Of a stretch of DNA of 14,296 bases, positions 6,248-14,146 are shown piece by piece. The first letter of the stretch is position 1. Every line of letters begins with the position of its first letter. The notes beneath the pieces are model-generated. The model ran no database searches. It was not told where the DNA came from and saw only the letters and a program-made list of their open reading frames with translations. The position numbers and the translations under genes were made by a program. This DNA is from Deltaproteobacteria bacterium (GTDB taxonomy: Bacteria > Desulfobacterota_C > Deferrisomatia > Deferrisomatales > JACRMM01), in NCBI GenBank assembly GCA_016218905.1, contig JACRCS010000219.1:1-14296 (forward strand). The letters run 5' to 3'.

Positions 6248-7539
6248 GGCGCGGTTTCCTTCCCGTGGTGTTCGTCCTCCAGCCCGAAGAGCCGCCGCAC
6301 GGCGTCCACCGAGAGCTCGAGCTCCGGGTCCTCGGCGACCTTCTTGAGGTACACGGAGGGTTCGTGGAGGATCTTGTTGACGATGGCCTGGCTCATCGCC
6401 TCCAGGCTCTTCCTCTGTTTGTCGGTCAGCCCGTCGCCGAAGGTCTTGAGGGTCTTCTCCAGCTCGGCCTGCCGAATCCCGTCGAACTTCTCCCGCAGGC
6501 TCCGGATCGTGGGCGAGACCTCGAGGGTTTTGAGCCAGCTGAGGAACGAGTTCACCTCTTCCCCCACGATCGCCTCGGCCCGCTCGGCCTCCTTCGCCCG
6601 CTCCTTCTTGTTGGCCTCGACGACCCCCTGGAGGTCGTCGACGTCGTAGAGGTAGACGTTGGGGAGGTCGTTGACCCTCGGGTCGACGTCGCGCGGCACG
6701 GCGATGTCGATCAGGAAGAGAGGCTTCTGCCTGCGGATCTTCATGGCGGCGCGGACGTGCTCCACGCCGACGACGAAGTTCGGCGACCCGGTGGAGGAGA
6801 TGACGATGTCCACCTCGGCCAGGTGGTGGGGGAACTCGTCGAAGGCGATCGCCTTGCCGTGGAACTTCTCGGCCAGGGCCTCGGCCCGGGCCAACGTGCG
6901 GTTCGTCACCTGCACGGCGGAGACCCCGTTCTCCACGAGGTGCGTCGCCGCGAGCTCGCACATCTCGCCAGCGCCGACGACGAGCACGCTCTTGCCCTGG
7001 AGCTCGCCGAAAATCTTTCGCGCGAGCTCCACGGCCGCGAACGAGATGGAAACCGCCGACTGCGCGATCCGGGTCTCCGTGCGCACCCGCTTGGCCGCGC
7101 TGAAGGCCTTGTGCATGAACCGGTTGAGGACGACGCCCGTGGCCGCGTTCTCGGTGGCGTGTTCGTAGGCCGTCTTCACCTGTCCGAGGATCTGCGGCTC
7201 TCCCACGACCATGGAGTCGAGGCTCGACGCCACGCGGAAGACGTGCCGCACGGCGTCGGGGCCCTGGTAGATGTAGATGTGCGGCCGCAGCTCTTCCAGC
7301 GGCAGCGCGTGGTGCTCTGCCATGAAGCGGATGAGGGACTCGCGGCCGTCCTCCGGCTTGCGGGCCGCCGCGTACATCTCCACCCGGTTGCAGGTGGAGA
7401 CGATCACGGCCTCGCTCACCGAGGGCAGGCTCGTCACGGCCCGAAGCACGTCGTGCAGGCAGTCGGCCGCGAACGCCACCTTCTCTCGGATGGCGACGGG
7501 GGCCGTCTTGTGACTCAGTCCTACAACGATGATCTCCAT
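6244..7539 (-). CDS. hemA: Glutamyl-tRNA reductase
   Basis: First committed enzyme of the C5 tetrapyrrole pathway, reducing glutamyl-tRNA(Glu) to glutamate-1-semialdehyde with NADPH. It has 431 residues, typical length. The catalytic cysteine is Cys50 in [23 protein letters not shown] at 107-122 and the Rossmann motif VLVVGAGEM at 185-193 are intact; the C-terminal region is the helical dimerisation domain. The N-terminal [13 protein letters not shown] motif confirms the start at 7539, preceded by an AGGA a few bases upstream. It lies 30 bases downstream of ccsA and overlaps hemC by 4 bases. The partners hemL and hemB are not in the window. Confidence 0.98.
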   Translation of the reverse strand: MEIIVVGLSHKTAPVAIREKVAFAADCLHDVLRAVTSLPSVSEAVIVSTCNRVEMYAAARKPEDGRESLIRFMAEHHALPLEELRPHIYIYQGPDAVRHVFRVASSLDSMVVGEPQILGQVKTAYEHATENAATGVVLNRFMHKAFSAAKRVRTETRIAQSAVSISFAAVELARKIFGELQGKSVLVVGAGEMCELAATHLVENGVSAVQVTNRTLARAEALAEKFHGKAIAFDEFPHHLAEVDIVISSTGSPNFVVGVEHVRAAMKIRRQKPLFLIDIAVPRDVDPRVNDLPNVYLYDVDDLQGVVEANKKERAKEAERAEAIVGEEVNSFLSWLKTLEVSPTIRSLREKFDGIRQAELEKTLKTFGDGLTDKQRKSLEAMSQAIVNKILHEPSVYLKKVAEDPELELSVDAVRRLFGLEDEHHGKETAP

Positions 7540-7569
7540 GGTTCCTATGCCCGTCCCACTGGGCCCGCC

Positions 7570-8409
7570 TTACCCGGCATAGATGTGGAGGCTCTCCAGG
7601 TTCGGGATGATCTTGGGGAGCACGAAGTTGACGCCCAAAAACGTGAAGAGGACCGAGGCGAACCCGATCAGCGCCCACCAGGCGGCGCGCCTCCCCCGCC
7701 ACCCGATCGTCAGGCGTCCGTGGAGCAGGGCGGCGTACAGAAGCCAGGTGATGAGCGACCAGGTCTCCTTGGGATCCCAGGTCCAGTAGCTCCCCCACGC
7801 CTGCTGGGCCCAGATCGCGCCGGTGATGATGCCGAGGGTGAGCAGGGGGAAGCCGATGGTCAGGCAGCGGTAGTTGAGCTCGTCCAGGACGTCCAGGTTG
7901 GGGAGCCGATGGAACCAGGCGCCCAGGCGCTTCCTCTTCAGCTGTCCCTCCTGGAGCAGATACATGATCCCCGCAGCGGCGGCGAGCGCGAAGGCGCCGT
8001 CTCCCACGAAGAGGAGGATCACGTGGACGGGCAGCCAGGAGGACTGGAGCGCGGCAGGGAGCGGCTCGATCTGTCCGGGGACGGCCATGGCGGAGAGGAC
8101 GAAAAGGAGCGCCAGGGGCGAGACGAAGGCCCCGAGGCTCGCCAGCCGGTAGCGCAGTTGGAGCGCGAGGTAGAAGCCGACGATGCACCAGGCGAAGAAG
8201 CTCATCGCCTCGTGCAAGCTCGCCACCGGCGTGTAGCCTGCCTCGACGAAGCGTACCCCGAGCCCGACCGTATGCAGCCCGAACGCGGCCCACGTCGCCC
8301 TGCGGGCCCAGTTCCGTGCGAACTCTTCCTGGAAGAGGAGGTAGTAGAGGTGCACGGCCGTCGCCGCGAGGTAGGCGAAGGCCGAGACCTTGAGGATCAC
8401 GATGTTCAT
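7570..8409 (-). CDS. ccsA: Cytochrome c assembly protein, CcsA/ResC (HemX-like) family
   Basis: Integral membrane protein of 279 residues with about eight hydrophobic helices, of the family that binds heme and presents it for cytochrome c maturation (System II CcsA, or HemX in heme operons). The tryptophan-rich heme-handling motif [18 protein letters not shown] is at residues 205-222. Candidate heme-ligand histidines are His46, His129 and His230. The start ATG at 8409 overlaps the upstream stop by ATGA. Position between sirC-type and hemA genes matches the hemX/ccsA placement in other heme operons. No ccsB/resB partner is seen here, so a HemX-like role tuning HemA rather than cytochrome assembly cannot be excluded. 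Confidence 0.92.
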   Translation of the reverse strand: MNIVILKVSAFAYLAATAVHLYYLLFQEEFARNWARRATWAAFGLHTVGLGVRFVEAGYTPVASLHEAMSFFAWCIVGFYLALQLRYRLASLGAFVSPLALLFVLSAMAVPGQIEPLPAALQSSWLPVHVILLFVGDGAFALAAAAGIMYLLQEGQLKRKRLGAWFHRLPNLDVLDELNYRCLTIGFPLLTLGIITGAIWAQQAWGSYWTWDPKETWSLITWLLYAALLHGRLTIGWRGRRAAWWALIGFASVLFTFLGVNFVLPKIIPNLESLHIYAG

Positions 8410-9074
8410 GGGGCCTCCGTGGAGCGACGCCGCAGGAGCCGCTGGACTTCAGGGACCTCGCCGAAGAGGAAGGAGACCTTTCGCGCGACCTCGTCCTCGC
8501 GCGCGGCGGATAGATCGTCCAGAAGGCCCGAGTCCAAAAGGCTGCGGAGCGTCTCCGCCTCCTTTCCTCCCGCGCTCTTCCGCCCGCGTAGGACCTCCGA
8601 GAGCTCCAGCAGGTCGGCCGTGGCCTCCGGCAGCGCGCCGGCGATCCGGTCCCGGAGCCACGCCGCGACCACGGGCGACGCCCCGGCGGTCGAGACCGCC
8701 ACCGCTGCTCGCCCGCGCCGGAGTACCGCCGGCACCTGGAAGTCGCACGCCTCCGGCGAGTGCGCCGCGTTGACCCACACCCGGCGCGCCCGCGCCTCCG
8801 TCACCGCCCGGGCGTTCGCCTCCGGGTCCGACGTCGCGACGAAGGCGAGGTCCACGCCCTCCAGGTCACCCGGCTCGAACTTCCTGGCCGACCAGGCGAT
8901 CTCACCCTGTTCGGCCAGCGCGCGCAGACCCTCGGTGATCGAGGGCGCCACCACGGTGATCCTGGCACCCGCGGGGAGCAGTCCGCCGATCTTCCGCTCG
9001 GCCACGGCGCCCCCGCCCACGACGAGGCAGGGCCTCCCGGCGAGGCTCAGGAAGACCGGGTAGAGCTCAGCCAT
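8406..9074 (-). CDS. sirC: Precorrin-2 dehydrogenase / sirohydrochlorin synthase (CysG N-terminal type)
   Basis: Cytoplasmic NAD-dependent enzyme of 222 residues oxidising precorrin-2 to sirohydrochlorin, the entry to siroheme. The Rossmann motif is [12 protein letters not shown] at 18-29, followed by ARITVVAP; the conserved segments FVATSD and [21 protein letters not shown] (about 98-118) and [20 protein letters not shown] are all visible. There is no C-terminal methyltransferase domain; that activity is supplied by the cobA-hemD fusion downstream. Some family members also insert iron (Met8p, CysG); that cannot be judged from sequence alone. The start at 9074 follows a 33-base gap from the DHS-like gene, and the end overlaps ccsA by ATGA. 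The symbol follows usage for the stand-alone dehydrogenase. Confidence 0.93.
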   Translation of the reverse strand: MAELYPVFLSLAGRPCLVVGGGAVAERKIGGLLPAGARITVVAPSITEGLRALAEQGEIAWSARKFEPGDLEGVDLAFVATSDPEANARAVTEARARRVWVNAAHSPEACDFQVPAVLRRGRAAVAVSTAGASPVVAAWLRDRIAGALPEATADLLELSEVLRGRKSAGGKEAETLRSLLDSGLLDDLSAAREDEVARKVSFLFGEVPEVQRLLRRRSTEAP

Positions 9075-9107
9075 CGCGGCGGGCGATCGCCCGGGGGCAG
9101 ACCCGGT

Positions 9108-10064
9108 TCAACCGAGCTCCTCCAGGACCGACGCGAAGAGCAGCGGAACCAGCAGCTCGTGGGGTCCGGTGAGCTGATACCCCCGGCCGCCTCCGCCCGT
9201 GGGCCGCCCGACCACGTTCACCGCCGGCCGGTACTGCCGGATGAAGTCCAGATTGGCGGTTGTCAGGTGGCGCACATCGCGCCCGAGGTTCCGAACGAGC
9301 GTGAGCGCCTTCAGGAAGACCTCCGGGAGAACGACGGCGCTTCCGACGTTCAGGTACACGCCGCCCTCGAGCTCGGCCACGACCGCGCAGAACCGCCGGA
9401 AGTCGAGCAGGCTCGTCGCCCCGAGGGCCTCGCCGTCGGCCTGGGGGTGCATGTGGATGATGTCCGTTCCGATGGCGACGTGGACGGTCGCGACGACACG
9501 GTGGCGATAGGCCGAGGCCAGGAGGCTCTTCTCCCGATGGGGGAGCCCCTCTTCCCAGATCGCCTCGCCTACGGCCTGTCCGAGACCGAGCCCCCGGCGG
9601 TGGCCCCGGCCGACGACGTCGTTCAACCACTCGGCCGTCTGCCTGGCCATTCCGAACCGGCCCCCCTCGAGCTGGGGACCCACGTCTTCGGACGTGTGAC
9701 CGGCGAAGGCGAGCTCGAAGTCATGGACGATCGCCGCGCCGTTCACCGCGACGCTCGTCACGAGCCCTCGCTCCATGAGGTCGGCGTAGAGCGGCTGGAG
9801 GCCCACCTTGAGGTTGTGCGCCCCGAGCCCGAGTGCCACGACCCTTTCGGCGCGATGGGCCGCGGCCACGGCCCGGGCGAGTTCGCGCAGGTCCTCGGCC
9901 TGGAGGAATGCGGGGAGGCTCGCGAGGAAGTCCGAGAAGCTCCCGCCGGGGCGGTAGGGCGACCGAAACGCCGAGACAGCCACCTTGCTCGGCCTCTCGA
10001 GAACGTCGTAGGTCGACAGGCCGCTCGGATCGAGGGCCGCCGTCGGCTCGAGCCTCAGCGCCAT
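9108..10064 (-). CDS. Deoxyhypusine-synthase-like protein of unknown function
   Basis: A 318-residue protein that I do not recognise as a named enzyme but that resembles the deoxyhypusine synthase superfamily. Visible features are GLGAHNLKVGLQPLYADLM (79-97), VAVNGAAIVHDFELAFAG (105-122), TSEDV, HMHPQADGEALGA (204-216), GGVYLNVGSAV (234-244) and a C-terminal HELLVPLLFASVLEEL, which parallels the D-x-x-x-x-FPLL end of DHS. The SWGKI loop that carries the catalytic lysine of true DHS seems replaced by NVVGRPTGGGG (283-293), so canonical hypusine chemistry is doubtful. Bacteria have no eIF5A, so the substrate is open. It starts at 10064 in a TAATG overlap with a 42-codon ORF and heads the heme operon, suggesting co-transcription with it. 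Confidence 0.6.
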   Translation of the reverse strand: MALRLEPTAALDPSGLSTYDVLERPSKVAVSAFRSPYRPGGSFSDFLASLPAFLQAEDLRELARAVAAAHRAERVVALGLGAHNLKVGLQPLYADLMERGLVTSVAVNGAAIVHDFELAFAGHTSEDVGPQLEGGRFGMARQTAEWLNDVVGRGHRRGLGLGQAVGEAIWEEGLPHREKSLLASAYRHRVVATVHVAIGTDIIHMHPQADGEALGATSLLDFRRFCAVVAELEGGVYLNVGSAVVLPEVFLKALTLVRNLGRDVRHLTTANLDFIRQYRPAVNVVGRPTGGGGRGYQLTGPHELLVPLLFASVLEELG

Positions 10065-10192
10065 TACGCCTCGGCCTCAGGGAAGACCCGCGACAGCTCG
10101 GCCCGCGGCCGCTCGGAGAGCGCCGCGAAGAGGCGGGCGCCCTCTCGAAAACCGTACTCGGCTTGGTGCTCCAAAGGAGGCTCCGGGAGCAT
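10064..10192 (-). CDS. Small ORF (42 aa) at the head of the heme operon
   Basis: ATG at 10192 to TAA at 10064-10066, beginning MLPEPPLEHQAEYGFREGAR and ending ELSRVFPEAEA. It is not recognised as a known family. Support for it being translated: its stop overlaps the next start as TAATG, and it begins about 20 bases after a good promoter, so it would be the first gene of the transcript. The frame is open further upstream (THFMLPEPP...), but only to a stop near 10247 and without another usual start. It might be the residue of a longer gene, a leader peptide coupling translation of the DHS-like gene, or a real small protein. The ribosome binding site is weak (TTGAG). Confidence 0.5.
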   Translation of the reverse strand: MLPEPPLEHQAEYGFREGARLFAALSERPRAELSRVFPEAEA

Positions 10193-10220
10193 GAAGTGCG
10201 TCGACTCAAGGGAAACCTGG

Positions 10221-10250
10221 AAGATAGGGGGCGCGCCGCCTTCGTGTCAA
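10221..10250 (-). promoter_or_regulatory. Sigma70-type promoter for the leftward tetrapyrrole operon
   Basis: On the minus strand a perfect -35 TTGACA (10245-10250) is followed after 18 bases by TATCTT (10221-10226), a 4-of-6 match to TATAAT. Transcription would begin near 10214, leaving roughly a 20-base leader before the ATG at 10192. It faces the heme operon and lies in the gap to the divergent kinase gene. It was predicted by eye only. Confidence 0.6.
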
Positions 10251-10382
10251 GTGCCGGATGCGCCGCGGGTTTTCCTGCAAGGAGGAGCGGCCGGGCATCA
10301 ACTTGCGGTTCGCGAGAAAGCCTCCATACTTGCACCAACTTTCGCTCGCTTCTGCCCTCGATTGGAGACCCTCAGGTGTAGC

Positions 10383-11435
10383 GTGGCCCAGCCGGTTCCT
10401 CCATCCAACCTTCCCGGGAGCGCGCCCTCACCGGCAGGTTTCGCGCTGACAGAGGAGAACGAGATCGGCGGGGAGTCCTGGCGCGATTCGCTCGGTTCCA
10501 TCCTCTTGGTGCTCGTCCTCACGACCTTCGTTGTCGAGTTCGGCATCATGGCCGTCCTCTACTCGAGGGGGCGGCCGACCACCTGGGTCGAGGTGGTCCT
10601 CGACCCCACCCTCAACATCCTCTTCCTGAGCCCCGCGCTCTTCTTCTTCGTGATCCAACCCTTCCGCCGTAAGGCGGCCCGGCAGCGCGAGACCGAGCGG
10701 GTGCTGCGCACGTCCCGGGAGCAGTTTCGGAGGCTCTCGGCGCGGCTGGAGGCGGTCCGGGAAGAGGAACGGAGGAGGATCTCGCGAGAGGTCCACGACG
10801 AGCTGGGCCAGGCGCTCACGGCCTTGAAGCTGGACCTGGGCTTCCTCCTCCGGCGCGCCGAGGACGGAGGCGGCTCGGCCGTCGAGAAGCTCTGCTCCAT
10901 GTCGGCGCTCGTCGACGGCACCATCGCCGCCGTCCAGCGGATCTGCCGCGAGCTGAGACCGGGGCTCCTGGACGACCTCGGGCCGGCCGCGGCCTTCGAG
11001 TGGCAGGCCCGGGAGTTCGAGGAGCGGACCGGCATCGCCTGCGAGCTGAGCATCGAGCCGAAGGAGATCGCCTGCGACAGCGCCGCGGGCACCGCGCTCT
11101 TCCGGGTCCTTCAGGAGGCGCTCACCAATGTGGCCCGCCACGCCCAGGCCGACCTGGTGGAGGTGACCCTGCGGGAGGCGGGACCCTGGGTGACGATGAC
11201 CGTTCGAGACAACGGCCGCGGCATCACGCGCGCCCAGGTCGCGGCATCTACCTCGCTCGGACTGCTCGGAATCCGGGAGCGGGCAGCCCAGCTCGGGGGC
11301 GTGGCCATGGTCGACGGGGCGGAGGGGGAAGGCACCACGGTGACCTTGAACGTTCCGCGGACGTCCATGCCCGCGATCGCCGGGGGGGTTGACGAGGAGG
11401 AGGCTACTGATGTCGATTCGAATCCTGCTCGCTGA
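10383..11435 (+). CDS. NarL/DegS-type sensor histidine kinase (two membrane helices)
   Basis: Membrane-bound kinase of 350 residues from the GTG at 10383. Two hydrophobic segments (about 37-60 and 70-93) are joined by only about ten residues, so there is no large sensory domain outside the cell. A coiled-coil linker leads to the HisKA_3 dimerisation helix with phospho-acceptor His138 in REVHDELGQALTALKLDL. The HATPase domain has FRVLQEALTNVARHAQA (N box, about 240-256), DNGRGI (276-281), LGLLGIRERAAQLGG (292-306) and GTTVTLNVP. It overlaps the response regulator gene by 26 bases, as partners do. The signal is unknown. The start is uncertain: the ribosome binding site before this GTG is weak (CAGG), and the frame is open upstream. 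It is transcribed divergently from the heme operon, so control of that operon is possible but only inferred. Confidence 0.9.
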   Translation: MAQPVPPSNLPGSAPSPAGFALTEENEIGGESWRDSLGSILLVLVLTTFVVEFGIMAVLYSRGRPTTWVEVVLDPTLNILFLSPALFFFVIQPFRRKAARQRETERVLRTSREQFRRLSARLEAVREEERRRISREVHDELGQALTALKLDLGFLLRRAEDGGGSAVEKLCSMSALVDGTIAAVQRICRELRPGLLDDLGPAAAFEWQAREFEERTGIACELSIEPKEIACDSAAGTALFRVLQEALTNVARHAQADLVEVTLREAGPWVTMTVRDNGRGITRAQVAASTSLGLLGIRERAAQLGGVAMVDGAEGEGTTVTLNVPRTSMPAIAGGVDEEEATDVDSNPAR

Positions 11436-12048
11436 CGACCACGCGGTCGTGCGGCGAGGACTGAAGCAGATCATCTCGGAGACGGTGGAACTCTCGGTGG
11501 CCGACGAGGCGACCGACGGCTACGACGCCCTGGACAAGGCGCTTCGTAACGACTACGACCTCGTCCTCCTCGACATCTCGATGCCGGGTTCGAGCGGGAT
11601 CGAGGTCCTCCAGCGCCTGCGCTCGGAGCGCCCGAAGGTCCCCGTGCTGGTGCTGAGCATCCACTCGGAGAAGCAGTACGCGCTCCGCGCCCTCAAGGCC
11701 GGCGCTTTCGGCTATCTGACGAAGGCGAGCGCCCCGGAAGAGCTCTCGGTCGCGATCCGCAGGATCCTCGAAGGAGGCCGTTACATCAGCCCGCCCGTGG
11801 CGGAGGCGCTCGCGGTGGAGTTCGAGAAGGGGACGGACAGGGCTCCCCACGAGCGGCTCTCGCAACGCGAGGCGGAGGTGCTGCGCCGGATCGCCTCCGG
11901 CATGTCCTTGAAGGGCGCGGCCGACGAGATGCACCTCAGCGTCAAGACCGTGAGCACGTACCGCGCCCGGATCCTCGAGAAGATGGGGATGAAGAGCAAC
12001 GCCGACCTCACGCGCTACGCGATCCGGAACCAGCTCGTGGAGGGCTGA
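11410..12048 (+). CDS. NarL/LuxR-family response regulator
   Basis: DNA-binding response regulator of 212 residues. The receiver domain (1-120) has acidic pocket Asp9/Asp10, phospho-acceptor Asp55 in LVLLDISMPG and conserved Lys105 in GYLTKAS. The C-terminal LuxR helix-turn-helix (about 145-205) reads LSQREAEVLRRIASG, then LSVKTVSTYRARILEKMG. The start ATG at 11410 has GAGGAGGAGG seven bases upstream; a start 21 bases earlier would lose this spacing. It begins inside the end of the kinase gene, so the pair is co-expressed and probably translationally coupled. Targets are unknown; the nearest candidates are the divergent heme operon and itself. Confidence 0.95.
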   Translation: MSIRILLADDHAVVRRGLKQIISETVELSVADEATDGYDALDKALRNDYDLVLLDISMPGSSGIEVLQRLRSERPKVPVLVLSIHSEKQYALRALKAGAFGYLTKASAPEELSVAIRRILEGGRYISPPVAEALAVEFEKGTDRAPHERLSQREAEVLRRIASGMSLKGAADEMHLSVKTVSTYRARILEKMGMKSNADLTRYAIRNQLVEG

Positions 12049-12071
12049 AAGTCAGCAGAACGGGCGACGGA

Positions 12072-12168
12072 GTGGACGCGGACTGGACGGAAGTGGACGT
12101 TGTGGACGATGTGGACGGTCCAAATGCGTCACCTGGTCCACCAAGTCCACTTCGTCCACGTTGTCCAC
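12072..12168. repeat. GTGGAC / GTCCAC array forming a long hairpin
   Basis: Left arm: (G/C)TGGAC at 12072, 12083, 12093, 12102 and 12111. Right arm: GTCCAC at 12136, 12145, 12154 and 12163, exactly 9 bases apart. The arms are mutually complementary, so RNA or single-stranded DNA could fold into a long stem with about a 20-base loop. It lies just after the response regulator stop and may end or stabilise that transcript, though there is no T-run. Same unit as the 248-280 repeat in the Gdt1 gene. Confidence 0.9.
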
Positions 12169-12204
12169 ACCTTCCGGGCACCTTCCGGGCGCCCGGCTTC
12201 GTCA

Positions 12205-12234
12205 TTGACACCTCGCGAGGACCTCTGTTACTGT
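12205..12234 (+). promoter_or_regulatory. Candidate promoter for birA-coaX
   Basis: A perfect -35 TTGACA (12205-12210), an 18-base spacer and TACTGT (12229-12234) as a weak -10. It starts about 50 bases upstream of birA, beyond the hairpin array, in an otherwise gene-free stretch. The -10 matches only three positions, including the two most conserved, so this is moderate evidence. Confidence 0.45.
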
Positions 12235-12243
12235 AGCAGGCCT

Positions 12244-12271
12244 CGTAAACTGCCCGGAAGTCCCCGTAAAC
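12244..12271 (+). promoter_or_regulatory. Paired CGTAAAC sites before birA
   Basis: CGTAAAC occurs at 12244-12250 and 12265-12271, exactly 21 bases (two helical turns) apart in direct orientation, just downstream of the candidate promoter. The core GTAAAC equals one half of the known BirA operator (TTGTAAAC with inverted GTTTACAA), but the second half is not inverted, so BirA binding is only a guess. Confidence 0.25.
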
Positions 12272-12285
12272 AAAGGGTTTTCCGA

Positions 12286-13278
12286 ATGGAGTACCCGCTT
12301 GCCGACGAGATCCTGCGTCGTCTGCTGCAGGCCGGCAACGCTCCGGTTTCCGGGGAGAAGCTCGCTCGAGCGCTGGGGGTGACCCGGGCTGCAGTCTGGA
12401 AGGGCGTCCGGGTCTTGAGGGGGCAGGGCTATCCGGTGGAGAGCCTGCCGGCCCAGGGCTACCGCCTGGCGGGAGACCGGGCGCGGCTTCGGCCCGGTGA
12501 GCTCGCCGCCCGCCTCGGGACGCGCGTCCTGGGCCATGCGTACCGATACCTGGAAGAGGTCGACTCCACGAGCCGCGAGGCCGAACGCTGGGCCCTCGGC
12601 GGCGCTCCCGAGGGAGCCCTGGTCGTGGCCGAGCGTCAGCAGGCGGGGAGGGGACGCCTCGGCCGTTCCTGGGTCGGCCTCCCGGGCAAGAGCCTCCTCT
12701 TCAGCCTCGTCCTTCGCCCCTCGATTCCCACCGCCGACGCACCGCTCCTCACCTACGCCGCCTCCGTCGCCCTCGTCCGAGCCCTCTCCCGCTGGATCGA
12801 CCGCGCCCACCTCGAGATCAAGTGGCCCAACGACGTCCTCGTCGGCGGCCGGAAGGCGGCCGGCATCCTGCTCGAGCTTCGCGCCGAGGGACAGGCCGTG
12901 GACCACGTCGTCGTGGGCGTCGGAGTCAACGTGGAGGGCGGACTGGAGGAGTTTCCCGCGGAGCTCCGGGACCGGGTGGCCACAGTCGCCGAATTCGCGG
13001 CCCCGGCCCCCGAGCGGTTGGGGGTCCTCTGCGCGTTCCTGGAGGAGTTCGAGAGCGGCTACGAGCGGTTCGTCCGGGAAGGCTTCGGCCCCCTCCGGGA
13101 GGAGTGGAACGCGTGGTTCCGCATGGCGGGCAGGCCGGTCCGGGTGCAGGCGGTGAGCGGCGCCCTGGAAGGGATCGCGCAGGGGCTCGACCCCTCGGGT
13201 GCCCTCCTCCTCCGCTCCGCGCAGGGGGTCTTCCCGGTCTTCGCGGGCGACGTGGAGCTTGCGGCAGTGAGGAGCTGA
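12286..13278 (+). CDS. birA: Biotin–[acetyl-CoA-carboxylase] ligase with N-terminal repressor domain
   Basis: Bifunctional cytoplasmic protein of 330 residues that attaches biotin to the carboxyl carrier protein and, in class II members, represses biotin genes. Residues 1-65 form a winged helix-turn-helix ([22 protein letters not shown], then QGY). The catalytic domain has the biotinyl-AMP loop GRGRLGRSW at 121-129, KWPNDVLV at 179-186 and [10 protein letters not shown] at 188-197, followed by GVGVNV. The C-terminal SH3-like domain covers about the last 50 residues. The start is ATG at 12286 with AAAGGG about 8 bases upstream; the frame is open farther upstream through the hairpin array and is not protein. 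One base separates it from coaX. Confidence 0.96.
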   Translation: MEYPLADEILRRLLQAGNAPVSGEKLARALGVTRAAVWKGVRVLRGQGYPVESLPAQGYRLAGDRARLRPGELAARLGTRVLGHAYRYLEEVDSTSREAERWALGGAPEGALVVAERQQAGRGRLGRSWVGLPGKSLLFSLVLRPSIPTADAPLLTYAASVALVRALSRWIDRAHLEIKWPNDVLVGGRKAAGILLELRAEGQAVDHVVVGVGVNVEGGLEEFPAELRDRVATVAEFAAPAPERLGVLCAFLEEFESGYERFVREGFGPLREEWNAWFRMAGRPVRVQAVSGALEGIAQGLDPSGALLLRSAQGVFPVFAGDVELAAVRS

Positions 13279-13279
13279 G

Positions 13280-14098
13280 ATGGCCAGAGCCGAGTCCGAC
13301 CTCCTCGTCATCGACGTGGGGAACACCCATACGGTCCTCGGCGTCGATCGGGGCGAGGAGCTCCTGGGCCACTGGAGGATCGCCTCGGAGGCGCACCGCA
13401 CTGCCGACGAGATCGGGGTGCTCCTCCGCAATCTCTTCGAGATCGCCGGCATCCCGCTGGCGGAGATCCACGGCGTCGCCATCTCGTCGGTGGTGCCGGC
13501 CCTCACGCCGGTCTTCGTGGAGGTCTGCCTGGAGTACTTCCACCGCGACCCCGTCGTGGTGGGGCCGGGGATCCGGACGGGCATGGCGATCCAGTACGAG
13601 GATCCCCGGGAGGTCGGGGCCGACCGCATCGTGAACGCGGTGGGCGGCTACGCGCGCTACCGGACGGCCCTGGTGATCGTGGACTTCGGCACCGCGACCA
13701 CGTTCGATTACGTGAGCGCCGAGGGCTTCTATCAGGGCGGAATGATCGCGCCGGGGCTCGGGATCAGCATGGACGCGCTCTTCGAGCGGGCGAGCAAGCT
13801 GCCCAAGGTCGCCCTCGCGAGGCCGCCCCGCGTCCTCGGGCGGAACACGGTCCACTCGATGCAGTCGGGGATCCTCTTCGGCTACGCGGCGCTGGTGGAC
13901 GGGCTCATCGAACGGCTCGTCGCCGAGGTGGGCGGAAGACCCACCGTGATCGCCACGGGGGGGCTCGCGGAGCTCATCCAACCCGAGTCGGCACGCATCG
14001 AGCGGGTCGAGAAGTTCCTCACGCTGGAGGGCCTGAGGATCCTCTACGAACGGAACGTGTCGGAACGCAGCGGTACGGAACCGCGGCGCGAAGGATAA
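13280..14098 (+). CDS. coaX: Type III pantothenate kinase
   Basis: Cytoplasmic enzyme of 272 residues doing the first step of coenzyme A synthesis, phosphorylating pantothenate with ATP and a monovalent cation. Family motifs are the phosphate loop DVGNTHT at 12-18, [22 protein letters not shown] (about 113-126), [11 protein letters not shown] and [15 protein letters not shown]. The start is ATG at 13280, one base past the birA stop, with GAGGAGCTGAG overlapping the birA end as ribosome binding site. The birA-coaX pairing is common in bacteria. The last dozen residues are hydrophilic and unconserved. Confidence 0.97.
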   Translation: MARAESDLLVIDVGNTHTVLGVDRGEELLGHWRIASEAHRTADEIGVLLRNLFEIAGIPLAEIHGVAISSVVPALTPVFVEVCLEYFHRDPVVVGPGIRTGMAIQYEDPREVGADRIVNAVGGYARYRTALVIVDFGTATTFDYVSAEGFYQGGMIAPGLGISMDALFERASKLPKVALARPPRVLGRNTVHSMQSGILFGYAALVDGLIERLVAEVGGRPTVIATGGLAELIQPESARIERVEKFLTLEGLRILYERNVSERSGTEPRREG

Positions 14099-14146
14099 CC
14101 CTCTGGGCGCGGGGCGACCGCCCTGGGCCATCGGAAAGGAGCGGGC

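Noticed and set aside
6265..9063. Very long open frame on the + strand across hemA, ccsA and sirC
   Set aside because: It is antisense to three well-supported genes and has low-complexity Arg/Gly/Glu/Asp content typical of high-GC shadow frames.
8760..10382. Long upstream extension of the sensor-kinase frame
   Set aside because: It runs antisense through the sirC-type and DHS-like genes, and its sequence is shadow-like; kinase similarity starts only after 10383.
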